In this document: one piece after another, positions 50,904 through 59,985 of the stretch
Layout: every line of letters starts with the position of its first letter
Numbering within the stretch: the stretch's first letter is position 1
NCBI RefSeq assembly: GCF_007751035.1
Contig: NZ_CP036433.1
Span: forward strand, 3,019,001 to 3,083,000
Length of the DNA: 64,000 nucleotides
DNA from: Lignipirellula cremea
Lineage (GTDB): Bacteria; Planctomycetota; Planctomycetia; Pirellulales; Pirellulaceae
Reading direction: 5' to 3'
Made by a program: the position numbers and the translations under genes
The notes under the pieces: model-generated
The model's database searches: none
The model's input: only the letters and a program-made list of their open reading frames with translations
Told to the model about the DNA's origin: nothing

Positions 50904-51506
50904 ATGTCAGAACCGTTGCCAGAGCCAGACGCCGGTGTGTTCCGTTGTCCCTGGGCCAAAGGGGAAGCGTACGTCGATTACCATGATCGCGAATGGGGCG
51001 TGCCGATCCACGACGACCGGCTGCTGTTCGAGTACCTCCTGCTCGAAGGCGCCCAGGCCGGGTTAAGCTGGATCACGATCCTCAACAAACGGGAGAACTA
51101 CCGCGAGGCGTTCGACCGGTTTGATCCGGAGCGGATCGCTCTTTACGGCCCGGCCGAGCAGGAGCGTTTGCTGGGCAATGCGGGCATCGTGCGGAACCGG
51201 CTCAAGATCGCCTCCGCCATCGACAACGCCAAAGCGTACCTGGCCGTGCGGGAGGAGTTCGACTCCTTCGATCACTTCCTCTGGTCCTTCGTGGCGCACG
51301 AGCCGATCCAGAACGTCTGGCAATCGCATGCGGAGGTTCCCGCCCAGACGGCGGAATCGGCGCGCATGAGCAAGGAGCTGAAACGCCGCGGCTTCCGCTT
51401 TGTGGGCAGCACGATCTGCTACGCCTTCATGCAAGCCGTCGGCATGGTGAACGACCACCTGGTCGCCTGCTTCCGACATCGCCAGCTGCAGGGCAAAACG
51501 AAATAG
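50904..51506 (+). CDS. tag: DNA-3-methyladenine glycosylase I
   Basis: The 200-residue protein has Tag motifs: FRCPWAKGEAYVDYHDREWGVP, LFEYLLLEGAQAGLSWITILNKRENYREAF, with the conserved glutamate and tryptophan, and GSTICYAFMQAVGMVNDHL. The cysteine and histidines that bind zinc in Escherichia coli Tag are in place. It excises 3-methyladenine from DNA in base excision repair. It is followed by a repeat-containing gap. Confidence 0.95.
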   Translation: MSEPLPEPDAGVFRCPWAKGEAYVDYHDREWGVPIHDDRLLFEYLLLEGAQAGLSWITILNKRENYREAFDRFDPERIALYGPAEQERLLGNAGIVRNRLKIASAIDNAKAYLAVREEFDSFDHFLWSFVAHEPIQNVWQSHAEVPAQTAESARMSKELKRRGFRFVGSTICYAFMQAVGMVNDHLVACFRHRQLQGKTK

Positions 51507-52012
51507 CAGGGCCCGGGCTGCTCCTCAGATCTCAACCAGACACCATCTTGTCGCGCATGCCCGGCATTTCGGCCAGCAGCAAGGGAAACCTTGCAATCAG
51601 GCAGGACCGCAATCGCGCCCACGGTGAGGTAACAGGTGGCCGTCTGCCCTGGCCGTCTGCCCTGGTCGTCTGCCCTGGTCGTCTGCCTTGGCGATCAGGA
51701 AGCGATACCCAGGTGATGCGAAGCTGCTGGAACTCTCGGAGCGACGCTCCATGGCAACAAGCAGTCGTAGCGACGGCGGCTGATCGCGGGCGTTTTCCTC
51801 GTTTTTTCCGCCGGCATGACCAGACGTGTCACAAGCCCGGTTTAGATTTACCTTTCCTAATCCAACCGTTTGTTTCCTTCTTGAATAAACAGTAATCCCT
51901 GTCCCCCTTTGGGAAAACTGTTCAACCTCTGTACACGTTTCGTCAGATCGCAAGCGAGGATGTTCCCCGCGTCTGCGAAGTTTCCCATTTCTCGAAAATC
52001 AGGTTGACTACC
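51507..52012. repeat. Gap with a 73-bp direct repeat and four 13-bp tandem repeats
   Basis: The stretch 51528-51600 recurs at 52391-52463 with 70 of 73 bases the same. Four units of the type GGCCGTCTGCCCT lie end to end at 51638-51689. No gene is seen, apart from low-complexity frames. The two 73-bp copies flank a small gene, as would a duplication or mobile cassette. Confidence 0.7.
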
Positions 52013-52357
52013 ATGCCCCTTTCCGCACGTTCGTTTAATTGCGACGAAGATGTCGACATCAAAATGATCAGGCTCACCGACACCTTGCTGTCCTTCGACT
52101 ATGACTACCAGGACAGCGGGTGGACCGTGAAAGCGACTTCCTTCGACGGCTGCGAATATGAAGGGAAATTTTTCGTTCCGGGCAAGGGCTCTGACTACGA
52201 ATATGAAATCTGTTTCTCCCGGTTTGACAGGCCCGGCAGGTTTTCCCCTGCGGAATCTTCCGTATCCTCGTCGGACAAAGTATTTCTCGGTGTTTGGGTC
52301 GATGACGCTGGCAGTGAAAAAACCTGGCTGCTGACGGTCCAGGGAACACAAGAGTAA
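52013..52357 (+). CDS. Small hypothetical protein between two direct repeats
   Basis: Start ATG 52013 (MPLSARSFNCDEDVDIKMIRLTDTLLSFDYDYQDSGW); ATG 52004 adds three residues. The 114-residue acidic protein has a beta-rich pattern (WTVKATSFDGCEYEGKFF, VFLGVWVDDAGSEKTWLLTVQG). No known family. It lies between two copies of a 73-bp repeat, so it may be a small cassette that moved with them. Confidence 0.6.
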   Translation: MPLSARSFNCDEDVDIKMIRLTDTLLSFDYDYQDSGWTVKATSFDGCEYEGKFFVPGKGSDYEYEICFSRFDRPGRFSPAESSVSSSDKVFLGVWVDDAGSEKTWLLTVQGTQE

Positions 52358-52390
52358 TGCCGGCAGCACGCCACAGAACGATCTCAACCG

Positions 52391-52463
52391 GATCTCAACC
52401 AGACACCCACTTGTCGCGCATGCCCGGCATTTCGGCCAGCAGCAAGGGAAACCTTGTAATCAG
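52391..52463. repeat. Second copy of the 73-bp direct repeat
   Basis: The copy starts GATCTCAACCAGACACCC and ends AACCTTGTAATCAG, differing at three positions from the copy at 51528-51600. A truncated ATCTCAACCG unit stands in front. The following bases (AACCGCC, GGGAGGTAAAAGGCGGCC) also resemble the sequence after the first copy. Confidence 0.7.
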
Positions 52464-52526
52464 AAAGAACCGCCATCTCATCCCCGGGGAGGTAAAAGGC
52501 GGCCCCTTGCGCTGGTCCTCAGCTAC

Positions 52527-53798
52527 CTACCCGAAGCGGATGGTGCGCGTGGCTTGGTCGAACTGGACGCGGCGACCGCTGTGTAACGCCTGGGTCGCCA
52601 TGATGCAGGCGACAGCGGCCGGATAACTGTCGGCCGGCGTGCAGTGGGTTTGCTGCTCGCCCTGCTGGACGCACTCCAGCCAGTTGCGCATGTGCAGGAC
52701 GGGATCGCCGTCGCCGACGCTCCCTTCCTCCGAGATCAGGCGGGTCGGCAAAGTCCGGGCCAGGGCGCCGCCTTCGCCGGAAAGGCGCCAGTTGGTATGG
52801 AACTCAAGCGCGGCGTCGCGTCCCATAACCACTCCGCCGCGGCCGCCGAAGCCATTGACCAGGCTGGTGGTGTGCGAGCAGAGAAAGCCTTCGGGATAGT
52901 CCAGCAGCACATGCGCCGTGTCGCCGTTCGCCCTGCCGTCCTTCCAGCCATAGTTGCCCCCATGAGCGACAACGCTACGGGGCAGCGCGGCTCCTGTCAG
53001 CATATGGACTCCGTCGATGCCATGCGACATCCACTGATCGATCACGCCGGAACTGAACTCCGGCATGAGCCGGAATTCCAGGTAGGTTTGCGGATCGAAA
53101 GCACGGTCCGGCTTGTTCAGGAGCCAGGCCTTCCAGTCGGTGTCGGCTTCTTTAAGCAGCTTGATCTCTGCCGGACGACGCCAGCGATAAGGGGAGTGGG
53201 CGTTGAAGGTGCGATCCACTTTGACAATCGGTCCCAGCACCCCAGTGCGGACCAGTTCGGCGGCGGCCCGATAACGCGGGTCGCTGCGGAACTGCGTTCC
53301 GACGGTCGCCACGCAGCGAGAATTTCGCCAGGCGTCGACGGCGTCGTTCGCCTCCTGCAGCACATTGGCGAACGGTTTCTCGCAGTACACATGCTTGCCG
53401 GCCTGCACGCACTGCGTCAAATGGATCGCATGCGCATGGTCGGGCGTGGCGATGACCACCGCGTCCAGACCGGACCACGCCAGCATCTCTTCCAGGTGCT
53501 GGAACTGCCGCGGCTCGCGACCCGTTAATTCCTTCACCTGGTCGACGCCGCGCTGGCGATGATAGGACCACAGATCACAAACGGCTGTCAGGTCGGCAGG
53601 GAATTTCTGACAGATGCTGGCGGCGACTTTCATGAGTTCCGTGCCGCGCATGCCGGCTCCGACAAAGCCCACAGAAAGACGCTCGTTCGCGGCGGTGGAA
53701 GCCCGACCAGGCAACGCCTGGGCGCCCAGGGCGAGGCCCACCGCGGCCGATCCGGTCGTTTGCAGAAAGTTACGACGAGTGCCCTGGAGGAACGTCAT
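52527..53798 (-). CDS. Tat-exported Gfo/Idh/MocA family oxidoreductase
   Basis: A twin-arginine signal (GTRRNFLQTTGSAAVGLALGAQ) leads a Rossmann domain (RLSVGFVGAGMRGTELM) with the catalytic-type EKPFANVLQEAND and a C-terminal alpha/beta domain (SHGIDGVHMLTGAALPRSV). This is typical of the many exported oxidoreductases of planctomycetes. The glycan or inositol substrate is unknown. It is divergent from a LysR regulator, 138 bases apart, which may control it. The second helix is the usual CVQAGKHVYCEKPF. Confidence 0.92.
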   Translation of the reverse strand: MTFLQGTRRNFLQTTGSAAVGLALGAQALPGRASTAANERLSVGFVGAGMRGTELMKVAASICQKFPADLTAVCDLWSYHRQRGVDQVKELTGREPRQFQHLEEMLAWSGLDAVVIATPDHAHAIHLTQCVQAGKHVYCEKPFANVLQEANDAVDAWRNSRCVATVGTQFRSDPRYRAAAELVRTGVLGPIVKVDRTFNAHSPYRWRRPAEIKLLKEADTDWKAWLLNKPDRAFDPQTYLEFRLMPEFSSGVIDQWMSHGIDGVHMLTGAALPRSVVAHGGNYGWKDGRANGDTAHVLLDYPEGFLCSHTTSLVNGFGGRGGVVMGRDAALEFHTNWRLSGEGGALARTLPTRLISEEGSVGDGDPVLHMRNWLECVQQGEQQTHCTPADSYPAAVACIMATQALHSGRRVQFDQATRTIRFG

Positions 53799-53936
53799 GC
53801 GAGATGCCTTTGCTGGAAACAGTGCGAGTCAAATATCTTGGGAATCCCTCCAGCGAAAGCCGATGGCCGGTAGCATCGGCGGGAGTGTTCCCCCGCTGGG
53901 TCGGAGTTCAGCTTAGCCCGTTCTTCGCTGTTGACA

Positions 53937-54926
53937 ATGTCAAACATTACAACAAAACTGTTGGCTGTTCCTAACATTCATTTTCCCGCCGCAGAAAGCA
54001 GATTGCGCGTGACTGCCTCCCGTTACTATAAAGAGGTGCGGTTCGAGCATTTTCGCACTTTCAGCGAAGTCGCCCGGTCCGGCAGTTTTGCTGCAGCGGG
54101 GCGGGTGCTGGGGCTTTCCCGCCCCACCGTCTGGCAGCAGGTCCATTCGCTGGAGATGGAGTTCGCCGTTAAGCTGTTTTCCCGCCAGGGTCGCGGCGTG
54201 GAAACGACCGAACCCGGCCGCGTGCTGCTCGATCTAATCCTGCCCTCGATCGCCGCGATGGACAGCGTGGGCGACGCTTTCCGCGCACGCCTTGCGGGTC
54301 CCCATGGCGTGGTGCGACTCGCCAGCATTTCAGGAAACGATCTGCTCTTTCGTGCGATCTCGCGATTACCCCAGCAGTCGCCCCCGGTTCAATTCACCTG
54401 GGTCGAACAGCGCGGCGTCGATGGGGTGGATCTGGTTGAGTCGGGGCAATGCGACCTGGGGCTGGTGCTAACCGCGCCGGAAACCCGCGTGAATCCACGG
54501 GTGCACTACGAGCCCTGCGGTCAGCGGTCTTTCACCCTGGCGGCGCCGGCCGACCATCCGTTGCTGCACAAACGAACGTTGTCTCTGAAACAGCTGGTCG
54601 AACATCGGCTGGTTACATTTCCCCTGGAGAGTCCGTTTCGCCGCTATGTGGATCAGGTCTTCGCGCGGGCCGACTTGCTGGGCCAGATGCAAATTGCAGC
54701 CGAAGCGGAAACCATCGAAACGGCCGAACACTGCGTCCAACTGGGTCTGGGAGTCGCCCTGGTGCTGCCTTCCTGCACGCACGCTGCGCCGACGGGTTTA
54801 GCTTACCGGCGGCTGGACAAGCTGTTCGGCAGCGGGTTGTTGCACCTCGTCTGGGAACGCGGCGCGCACTTGCGGCCTCCGGTGGCGACTTTTGTGGAAC
54901 TGGTCAAGGAACTGCTGGCAGCGTAG
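53937..54926 (+). CDS. LysR-type transcriptional regulator
   Basis: The N-terminal winged helix reads VRFEHFRTFSEVARSGSFAAAGRVLGLSRPTVWQQVHSLEMEFAVKLFSRQGRG, the LysR signature, followed by an effector-binding region (AGPHGVVRLASISGNDL, QCDLGLVLTAPE) of about 200 residues. ATG 53937 would add 34 residues of leader before the helix; GTG 54036 with AAAGAG before it may be the true start. A TTGACA at 53931 overlaps the gene start. It is divergent from the oxidoreductase gene and is a candidate regulator. Confidence 0.85.
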   Translation: MSNITTKLLAVPNIHFPAAESRLRVTASRYYKEVRFEHFRTFSEVARSGSFAAAGRVLGLSRPTVWQQVHSLEMEFAVKLFSRQGRGVETTEPGRVLLDLILPSIAAMDSVGDAFRARLAGPHGVVRLASISGNDLLFRAISRLPQQSPPVQFTWVEQRGVDGVDLVESGQCDLGLVLTAPETRVNPRVHYEPCGQRSFTLAAPADHPLLHKRTLSLKQLVEHRLVTFPLESPFRRYVDQVFARADLLGQMQIAAEAETIETAEHCVQLGLGVALVLPSCTHAAPTGLAYRRLDKLFGSGLLHLVWERGAHLRPPVATFVELVKELLAA

Positions 54927-54928
54927 CG

Positions 54929-55645
54929 ATGTGCCGCAGTTTCAGACCGAGAGACGCGGGACTTCTGGCAGGCCGCCGTGGCGCTCGCCGGGTTTCAAAT
55001 ATTGGGAAACATTGGGCGACCGCCAAGGCGAAGGTTGTCTTGACGGCATCCTTCCCTTCGAGCCTGCCTGCGCCCTTGAAGGTTAGTTTCCCCTGCCGCG
55101 CCGTGCTGGATCTGCCGGGTGAGAACGACGAACGCCGCCGGGCATTCGACTGGGTCGTACGCACGCAGTTTCTTGGCATTGAGGATCCCGCCAGTCGGGT
55201 GCGCGAGGCCGCATGTCCGTTTCTGCTCGCAGCCTCAGCCACACCAATCTTCCTGGCGCCCGGCGTGATCCAGTTGCAATACCGCAAGCTGTGTTGCGAT
55301 CCCGGCTATGACTGCGGCCTGAAAGAATGCCAGGCGTTGGACGCATTGATGAGCATGCAGTCGGCCGCGGATTTTGCCGCTGCAGTGGGTCAGCATGCGT
55401 TACTGGCAGGCGACGCACTCCCGGTATTCGTACAGACCGACGCGGCGAAACTGTTTGGCGTCCTGCACCTTGGGCAGCGACAGGACGAAAGAACCTTTGC
55501 CTGCCAGATCACGACGCTCCGAGAGTTACCGCCTGGACGTTACACGGTCACACGCGAACTCGACGTGCGTCTGCTCGACCTCGACAGCGGCGAACTCGCG
55601 CCGCATCACGATCGCAAAGTGCTGGGGGTGGTTGAGATCCGTTGA
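54929..55645 (+). CDS. Hypothetical protein, possibly a real gene
   Basis: From ATG 54929 the frame reads MCRSFRPRDAGLLAG and continues to a clear globular segment: VVLTASFPSSLPAPLKVSFPCRAVLDLPGENDERRRAFDWVV, RTQFLGIEDPASRV, LQYRKLCCDPGYDCGLKECQAL, TVTRELDVRLLDLDSGELAPHHDRKVLGVVEIR. The composition looks real, but the start is uncertain; it may begin near residue 36. It does not belong to a family I recognise. It lies 2 bases after the LysR stop. Confidence 0.5.
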   Translation: MCRSFRPRDAGLLAGRRGARRVSNIGKHWATAKAKVVLTASFPSSLPAPLKVSFPCRAVLDLPGENDERRRAFDWVVRTQFLGIEDPASRVREAACPFLLAASATPIFLAPGVIQLQYRKLCCDPGYDCGLKECQALDALMSMQSAADFAAAVGQHALLAGDALPVFVQTDAAKLFGVLHLGQRQDERTFACQITTLRELPPGRYTVTRELDVRLLDLDSGELAPHHDRKVLGVVEIR

Positions 55646-55685
55646 GAATCGAAGGCTCGCAAGAATTGCTGCAGCCGGATTCCGG

Positions 55686-55978
55686 CTACCTCATCAGACG
55701 CGAGCGACGACGATTTCTCAGCCGCCAGAGCCGCCGGTGGCGTTTGATGGTAAGCCAGGCTGTTTGCAGAAGCGTGACAATGCTCCAAAGGGCCGCCCAG
55801 CCCTTTGGCGTGCCCATTCCCAACACGCGGCGCATGAGGAGCCCCAGGTTTCGGGCGACGGCGGCAATCAGGTAACGCTTGCGAACCTTGCCGATGCCGG
55901 TCAGCCAGGTCCGCCGCGCCCCGCCCGTGTCGCACATGTGGGCGAAGCTCCGTTCGACCTGACCTGCACAAAGTTTTG
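55686..55978 (-). pseudogene. C-terminal fragment of an IS1182-type transposase
   Basis: The minus-strand frame reads KLCAGQVERSFAHMCDTGGARRTWLTG and IGKVRKRYLIAAVARNLGLLMRR, the end of IS1182-type DDE transposases with the E-R-S-F-A-H segment. Only about 97 residues remain. It ends at a boundary with a serpin relic at 55979, and no inverted repeat is evident. Confidence 0.75.
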
Positions 55979-56101
55979 ATCGCCAGCAATCGGTTCGCCT
56001 TGGACCTGTCCGCTCAACTTCTCACCGAACCGGGCAACCTCTTCTTCTCTCCCAGCATCATCTCGACGGCATTGGCGACCCATTGGACGGACCGTGCTTG
56101 A
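55979..56101 (+). pseudogene. Serpin N-terminal relic
   Basis: The frame IASNRFALDLSAQLLTEPG, NLFFSPSIISTALATHWTD then RA and TGA matches the first helix and the FFSP-x-S-I-S-x-A-L-A signature of serpins. It lacks the start, the rest of the fold and the reactive loop, so it is only a fragment left after insertion and deletion. Confidence 0.7.
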
Positions 56102-56238
56102 CGTGGACTGCCGAGGAAACCCTTACACCCGTATAATTCGACAGAATGAAGCGATGCGAGTCACTGGCGTGGACACGTCCGCCGCTGAACTCGGGCAGCT
56201 TGATAGAGTGGACTATTCCGAAACATGGCAAAAGGGCG

Positions 56239-57702
56239 ATGAACAAGCCATCCTGGGAACAGCGAAGAGCTTTGCAATTTATCGACATTGTAGTTTCGGT
56301 GGACAATTCTCCAATCTCACCTGGCGAAACACGAGCCATGATCGAATTTTTTGAGTTCAGCAATGAGATGCTTTGCGTGGCCGACAGCCGAGGGTACTTC
56401 GTTCGGGTCAATCAGGCTTGGACGAAGACCTTGGGATGGCCCGCAGAAGAGTTGCTCAATCGGCCCTACCTTGATTTCGTGCATCCAGAGGACGTTCAAT
56501 CCACGACTCGAGAAGCGGAGTTGCTCCTGAGCGGCGCTCACGAAACGATCTCGTTTGAGAACCGTTATCGCTGCCAGAACGGCTCTTACCGATGGCTGTC
56601 TTGGTACGTAAAGCTAAAGTTCGACTCAGGCCAACTTATCGCAGCCGCCAGGGATATTACCGCAGACAAGCTTCAAACGGAGGCTCTGCGAGAATCGGAG
56701 GAGCGGTTCGAGGCATTCATGGACAATAGTCCCGCAATTGCCTGGGCGAAAGACGAACAAGGACGCATCGTCTATTTCAACAAAGCGTATGAAGACCGTT
56801 TTCATGTCCGGCTTTCCGACTGGATAGGAAAGTCTGATTTTGATCTTTGGCCCTCCGACGTCGCTGAAACATTTCGGCAGAATGACAATGCCGTGTTGAC
56901 CAGCGGAGTCCCGCTTTCGGTGACGGGAGAGACCACAATGGACGACGGCTCCCACACAACATGGAGGAGCGTAAGGTTTGTTTTCTCAGATCGGCATGAC
57001 GGTAAGTTGATTGGCGGCATTGCTATCGACATTACCGATTTGAAGCAGGTGGAAGACGCTCTTGCTTCCGAGCGAGAATTACTCCGCAGCGTCATCGACA
57101 CGCAAGAAAAAGAGAAGCAAATCCTTTGCCATGAAGTTCACGATGGCGTGATTCAGAATGCTGTGGGATCGTTAATGATGTTGGAAAGCTATCAAGAGAT
57201 GAATCCGCCTGGGAATGGCTCGGAACTCATCAACAAGGTCATCAATTGCCTGCGACAGGGTGTTGAAGACGGGAGGCGAACGATTCAAGGAATCCGCCCG
57301 CCATTTCTCGACGAATCGGACCTGGAGTCTGCTGTCCGAGAATTGGCAGAGTATACTTCGGCTACCGGGATCACGGTCACGACAAAATGTGAGTTGGGAA
57401 CTGTACGATTGCCGGACATGCTTCAAACGACAGTTTACCGACTTATCCAGGAGTCGCTGAACAACGCAATGAAGCATAGCGGAACGGAAGCTGCAACGGT
57501 TGAGTTAAAGAGGGACGGGGGCCATGTTTTCATGGAAGTACGAGACTTCGGTTGCGGATTCAAATTGGGTGACGCACGAAAGCGGGGTCTCGGATTGAAA
57601 GGAATGATGGAGCGAGTGCGGCTTTTCGGCGGCGAATGCACGATTGAGAGTGAGCCAAACAAAGGTACACGAATCATTGCCCGGCTACCGATTGATTCTT
57701 AG
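56239..57702 (+). CDS. PAS-domain histidine kinase of the NarL-type group
   Basis: Start ATG 56239 has GGGC just before it; others in frame are at 56146 and 56338. Two PAS domains (MIEFFEFSNEMLCVADSRGYFVRVNQ; ALRESEERFEAFMDNSPAIAWAKDEQGRIVYFNKAYED) are followed by a HisKA_3-type dimerisation region with the phosphoacceptor at about His301 (CHEVHDGVIQNAVGS) and an ATPase domain with SLNNAMKHSG and KRGLGLKGMMERVRLFGGE. No membrane helix is seen, so it is a cytosolic sensor. The partner regulator is not adjacent. Confidence 0.9.
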   Translation: MNKPSWEQRRALQFIDIVVSVDNSPISPGETRAMIEFFEFSNEMLCVADSRGYFVRVNQAWTKTLGWPAEELLNRPYLDFVHPEDVQSTTREAELLLSGAHETISFENRYRCQNGSYRWLSWYVKLKFDSGQLIAAARDITADKLQTEALRESEERFEAFMDNSPAIAWAKDEQGRIVYFNKAYEDRFHVRLSDWIGKSDFDLWPSDVAETFRQNDNAVLTSGVPLSVTGETTMDDGSHTTWRSVRFVFSDRHDGKLIGGIAIDITDLKQVEDALASERELLRSVIDTQEKEKQILCHEVHDGVIQNAVGSLMMLESYQEMNPPGNGSELINKVINCLRQGVEDGRRTIQGIRPPFLDESDLESAVRELAEYTSATGITVTTKCELGTVRLPDMLQTTVYRLIQESLNNAMKHSGTEAATVELKRDGGHVFMEVRDFGCGFKLGDARKRGLGLKGMMERVRLFGGECTIESEPNKGTRIIARLPIDS

Positions 57703-57789
57703 CGAGACGGATCGAGAGGCACGACATAGAATTTGTAATCAGTGCGGCAAGTAATGCGAGCGGGCAACCTGCAATTCCGGGAATGTCGT

Positions 57790-57990
57790 ATGAATGGCAA
57801 CCCGTGGTATCGGCGATTGCGGCACGAAGTCGAAGATCTCGTCCGAGGCAAGAGTGGACAGAACTACTTGCACAAAAAGAAGCTCCAAAAGAAATTGGCC
57901 GACCTCATCAAAGAAGCCAGGACACTCACAACTCGCTTGAAAGCCATTGAACGGCGACGAACGGAATTGATGAAGGAACGGGAAGGTTAG
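57790..57990 (+). CDS. Small basic coiled-coil protein, 66 residues
   Basis: From ATG 57790 (MNGNPWYRRLRHEVEDLVRGKSGQNYLHKKKLQKKLADLIKEARTLTTRLKAIERRRTE), the protein is strongly basic and coiled-coil-like. It has no signal peptide. It lies between the kinase and a protease gene. An upstream ATG at 57742 would add 16 residues. It is possibly a real small gene but I do not recognise it. Confidence 0.45.
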   Translation: MNGNPWYRRLRHEVEDLVRGKSGQNYLHKKKLQKKLADLIKEARTLTTRLKAIERRRTELMKEREG

Positions 57991-58011
57991 GCCAATTACC
58001 GAGGGAAATTA

Positions 58012-58815
58012 ATGAATCGAATCTGGATCACTATCATCTTCGCCGCCTTCACTCCTTTCATGGCTCTAGCAGCCGATGAGCCTCAAGTCGAAGACTTGAA
58101 TACACAGTTGATGCGAGCAACGGTGAAGATCAGCCACGAAAAGTCCACCGGAACGGGTTTTGTTCTGTTGAAGGGCGAAAGGTATCTCCTGGTCACTGCG
58201 GCGCACGTCTTCGACAAGACTCCAGGTGATGAAACGACTGTGATTTTCCGCAGCAAACAAAGCGAAGGGGATTACACCAAGGAACCCACGAAGCTCGCTA
58301 TCCGAAAAGACGGCAAACCGCTCTGGACCAGGCACCCAACCGAAGATGTCGCTGTTATTTGGATTGCACCGCCAAAGAACGCTGATCTTCCGCAGATTTT
58401 GACCGAGCTTGTTGCGTCCGATGACCAGTTGCGGAAGCAAAAGATTCATCCAGGCGACAGGCTTGCCTGCCTCGGCTATCCGCATCAAGAGGAAGGAAGC
58501 AAGGCAGGCTTTCCTCTTCTTCGAGATGGCCCTATCGCAAGTTTCCCCCTTCTGCCTACGGCGAAAACGAAAACCTTCTTTATGAGCATGAACATCTTCG
58601 AGGGTGATAGCGGTGGACCAGTGTACCTGGTTCGTCCTGGCATAAATAACTCAAGCGACGATGTTCGGCTCATCTTGGGTCTGGTAACGGGACAACGGTT
58701 CTTGGATGAAGAGGCCAAGATGGTTTATGGCACGACCAAACTACGGCATCGACTTGGACTCGCAGTTGTAGTTCACGCGTCGTTTATCAAAGAGAGCGTT
58801 GATCTTCTCAAGTAG
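58012..58815 (+). CDS. Secreted trypsin-like serine peptidase
   Basis: A signal peptide (MNRIWITIIFAAFTPFMALA) precedes a chymotrypsin-like domain with the catalytic triad: His65 in VTAAHVF, Asp112 in TEDVAVIWI and Ser200 in EGDSGGPVYL. It has the short, PDZ-free form of 267 residues. It acts outside the cytoplasm; the substrate is unknown. GAGGG lies before the ATG. It precedes a truncated integrase, so it may be part of the chromosomal backbone or of a lost element. Confidence 0.88.
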   Translation: MNRIWITIIFAAFTPFMALAADEPQVEDLNTQLMRATVKISHEKSTGTGFVLLKGERYLLVTAAHVFDKTPGDETTVIFRSKQSEGDYTKEPTKLAIRKDGKPLWTRHPTEDVAVIWIAPPKNADLPQILTELVASDDQLRKQKIHPGDRLACLGYPHQEEGSKAGFPLLRDGPIASFPLLPTAKTKTFFMSMNIFEGDSGGPVYLVRPGINNSSDDVRLILGLVTGQRFLDEEAKMVYGTTKLRHRLGLAVVVHASFIKESVDLLK

Positions 58816-58941
58816 GCGGCGATAAGCTGTTCGGAAGCAAAGGCTGGTCTGAGCCGCAACCATTCCCAACCGCTCATTTCGACGGAGGTCCAAAAGGAAA
58901 ACCTCTCTTTGCCGATTGATGGTCGTCGGATTGCCTGCTGA

Positions 58942-59808
58942 ATGGGGCGAACATGGATGCTTGCGTCAAAGGCCGAAACCACCGTCAGACGCGAAGTGAA
59001 GCGGGCGAAGCGGTTCTTTTGCGCGGCCCTGCGAAAGCAGCTGATTTCTGAAAACCCGTTTGCCGACCTGCCCTGCCCCGCGCAGGTCAACAAGTCTCGC
59101 CTGTCCTTCGTGACGGAAGAGATAACACAGCAGGTTTTGGCACACTGCCCTGACACGGAATGGCGGCTGATTTTCGCCCTAAGCCGTTACGGAGCATTGC
59201 GTTGCCCTTCCGAGCATCTCAGTCTTACCTGGGCAGATGTGGACTGGGAGCGCGAACGCATCACCATTCGCGCGAGAAAAACCGAGCATCACCGTAGCGG
59301 AGGCGTTCGCCAAATCCCCCTCTTTCCAGAGCTGAAGCCGCACCTCGAAGACGCCTGGCAGCTTGCGGAAGAGGGGCAGGAGCACATCATCGTCAGATAC
59401 CGCAAGCGGAACGCCAACCTTCGCACGCAGCTTTGCCGGATCATCAAGCGAGCCGGTCTGGACCAGTGGCCGCGATTATTCCACAACTTGCGGACGACGC
59501 GCGAGACAGAACTCGCCGATCACTTCCCGCCGCACGTGGTTTGCTACTGGGTGGATAACTCGGAAAAAGTGGCCCAAGACCACTATCTCCAGGTGACCAC
59601 GGATCACTGCGAACGGGCTCTAAAAAGCGGTGCAATACCGGTGCAAAAAGCGGTGCAGCAGCCCGCCGCAAGTTCTCGCACCGCGCAGCAAAAAACGCCG
59701 CAACCCCTGAAGGACTGCGGCGTTATGCTGAATCTTGCGGACGCCTGCGAAAAGACGCGAGACGCACGAGTACCCCCTAGGGGAGTCGAACCCCTGTTTT
59801 CGGACTGA
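58942..59808 (+). pseudogene. Tyrosine integrase, N-terminally truncated, running into tRNA-Glu
   Basis: The core has ALSRYGALRCPSE with the catalytic Arg, LFHNLRTTRETELADH with the His-x-x-Arg, and SEKVAQDHYLQV with the Tyr. The C-terminal end RVPPRGVEPLFSD lies inside the tRNA-Glu gene, as in many elements integrated at a tRNA 3' end. An in-frame TGA lies directly before the ATG, and about 100 residues of the N-terminal arm-binding and SAM-like domain are missing, so the protein is unlikely to work. A hairpin (AACGCCGCA and TGCGGCGTT) lies near the end. Confidence 0.8.
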
Positions 59809-59843
59809 GAATCCGACGTCCTAGGCCACTAGACGAAGGGGGC
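59771..59843 (-). tRNA. tRNA-Glu (anticodon CTC)
   Basis: In reverse complement the 73-base gene starts GCCCCCTTCGTCTAGTGGC, with an anticodon arm TCGGA-TTCTCAG-TCCGA (anticodon CTC, reading GAG), a T-arm AGGGGTTCGACTCCCCT and the acceptor strand AGGGGGT with discriminator A. CCA is not encoded. The acceptor stem pairs throughout apart from a G-T at the first pair. The integrase end overlaps its 3' half. Confidence 0.93.
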
Positions 59844-59985
59844 GTTTGTGTCGGAAGGTAATAGTTTATTCCAAGTCCGCGCCTTGTCAACGGCCGGAGG
59901 GAGGCGGATTCGCGTTTGCCATTTGCTCTCGCCAGCCACGGCTCAGGGGTGTTGGAGCCGTGTTGAGGAAGAGGGCCGAAAGGCG

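Noticed and set aside
51597-51953. Minus-strand frame of 118 codons between tag and the small gene
   Set aside because: It crosses the 13-bp tandem repeats and has no recognisable protein pattern.
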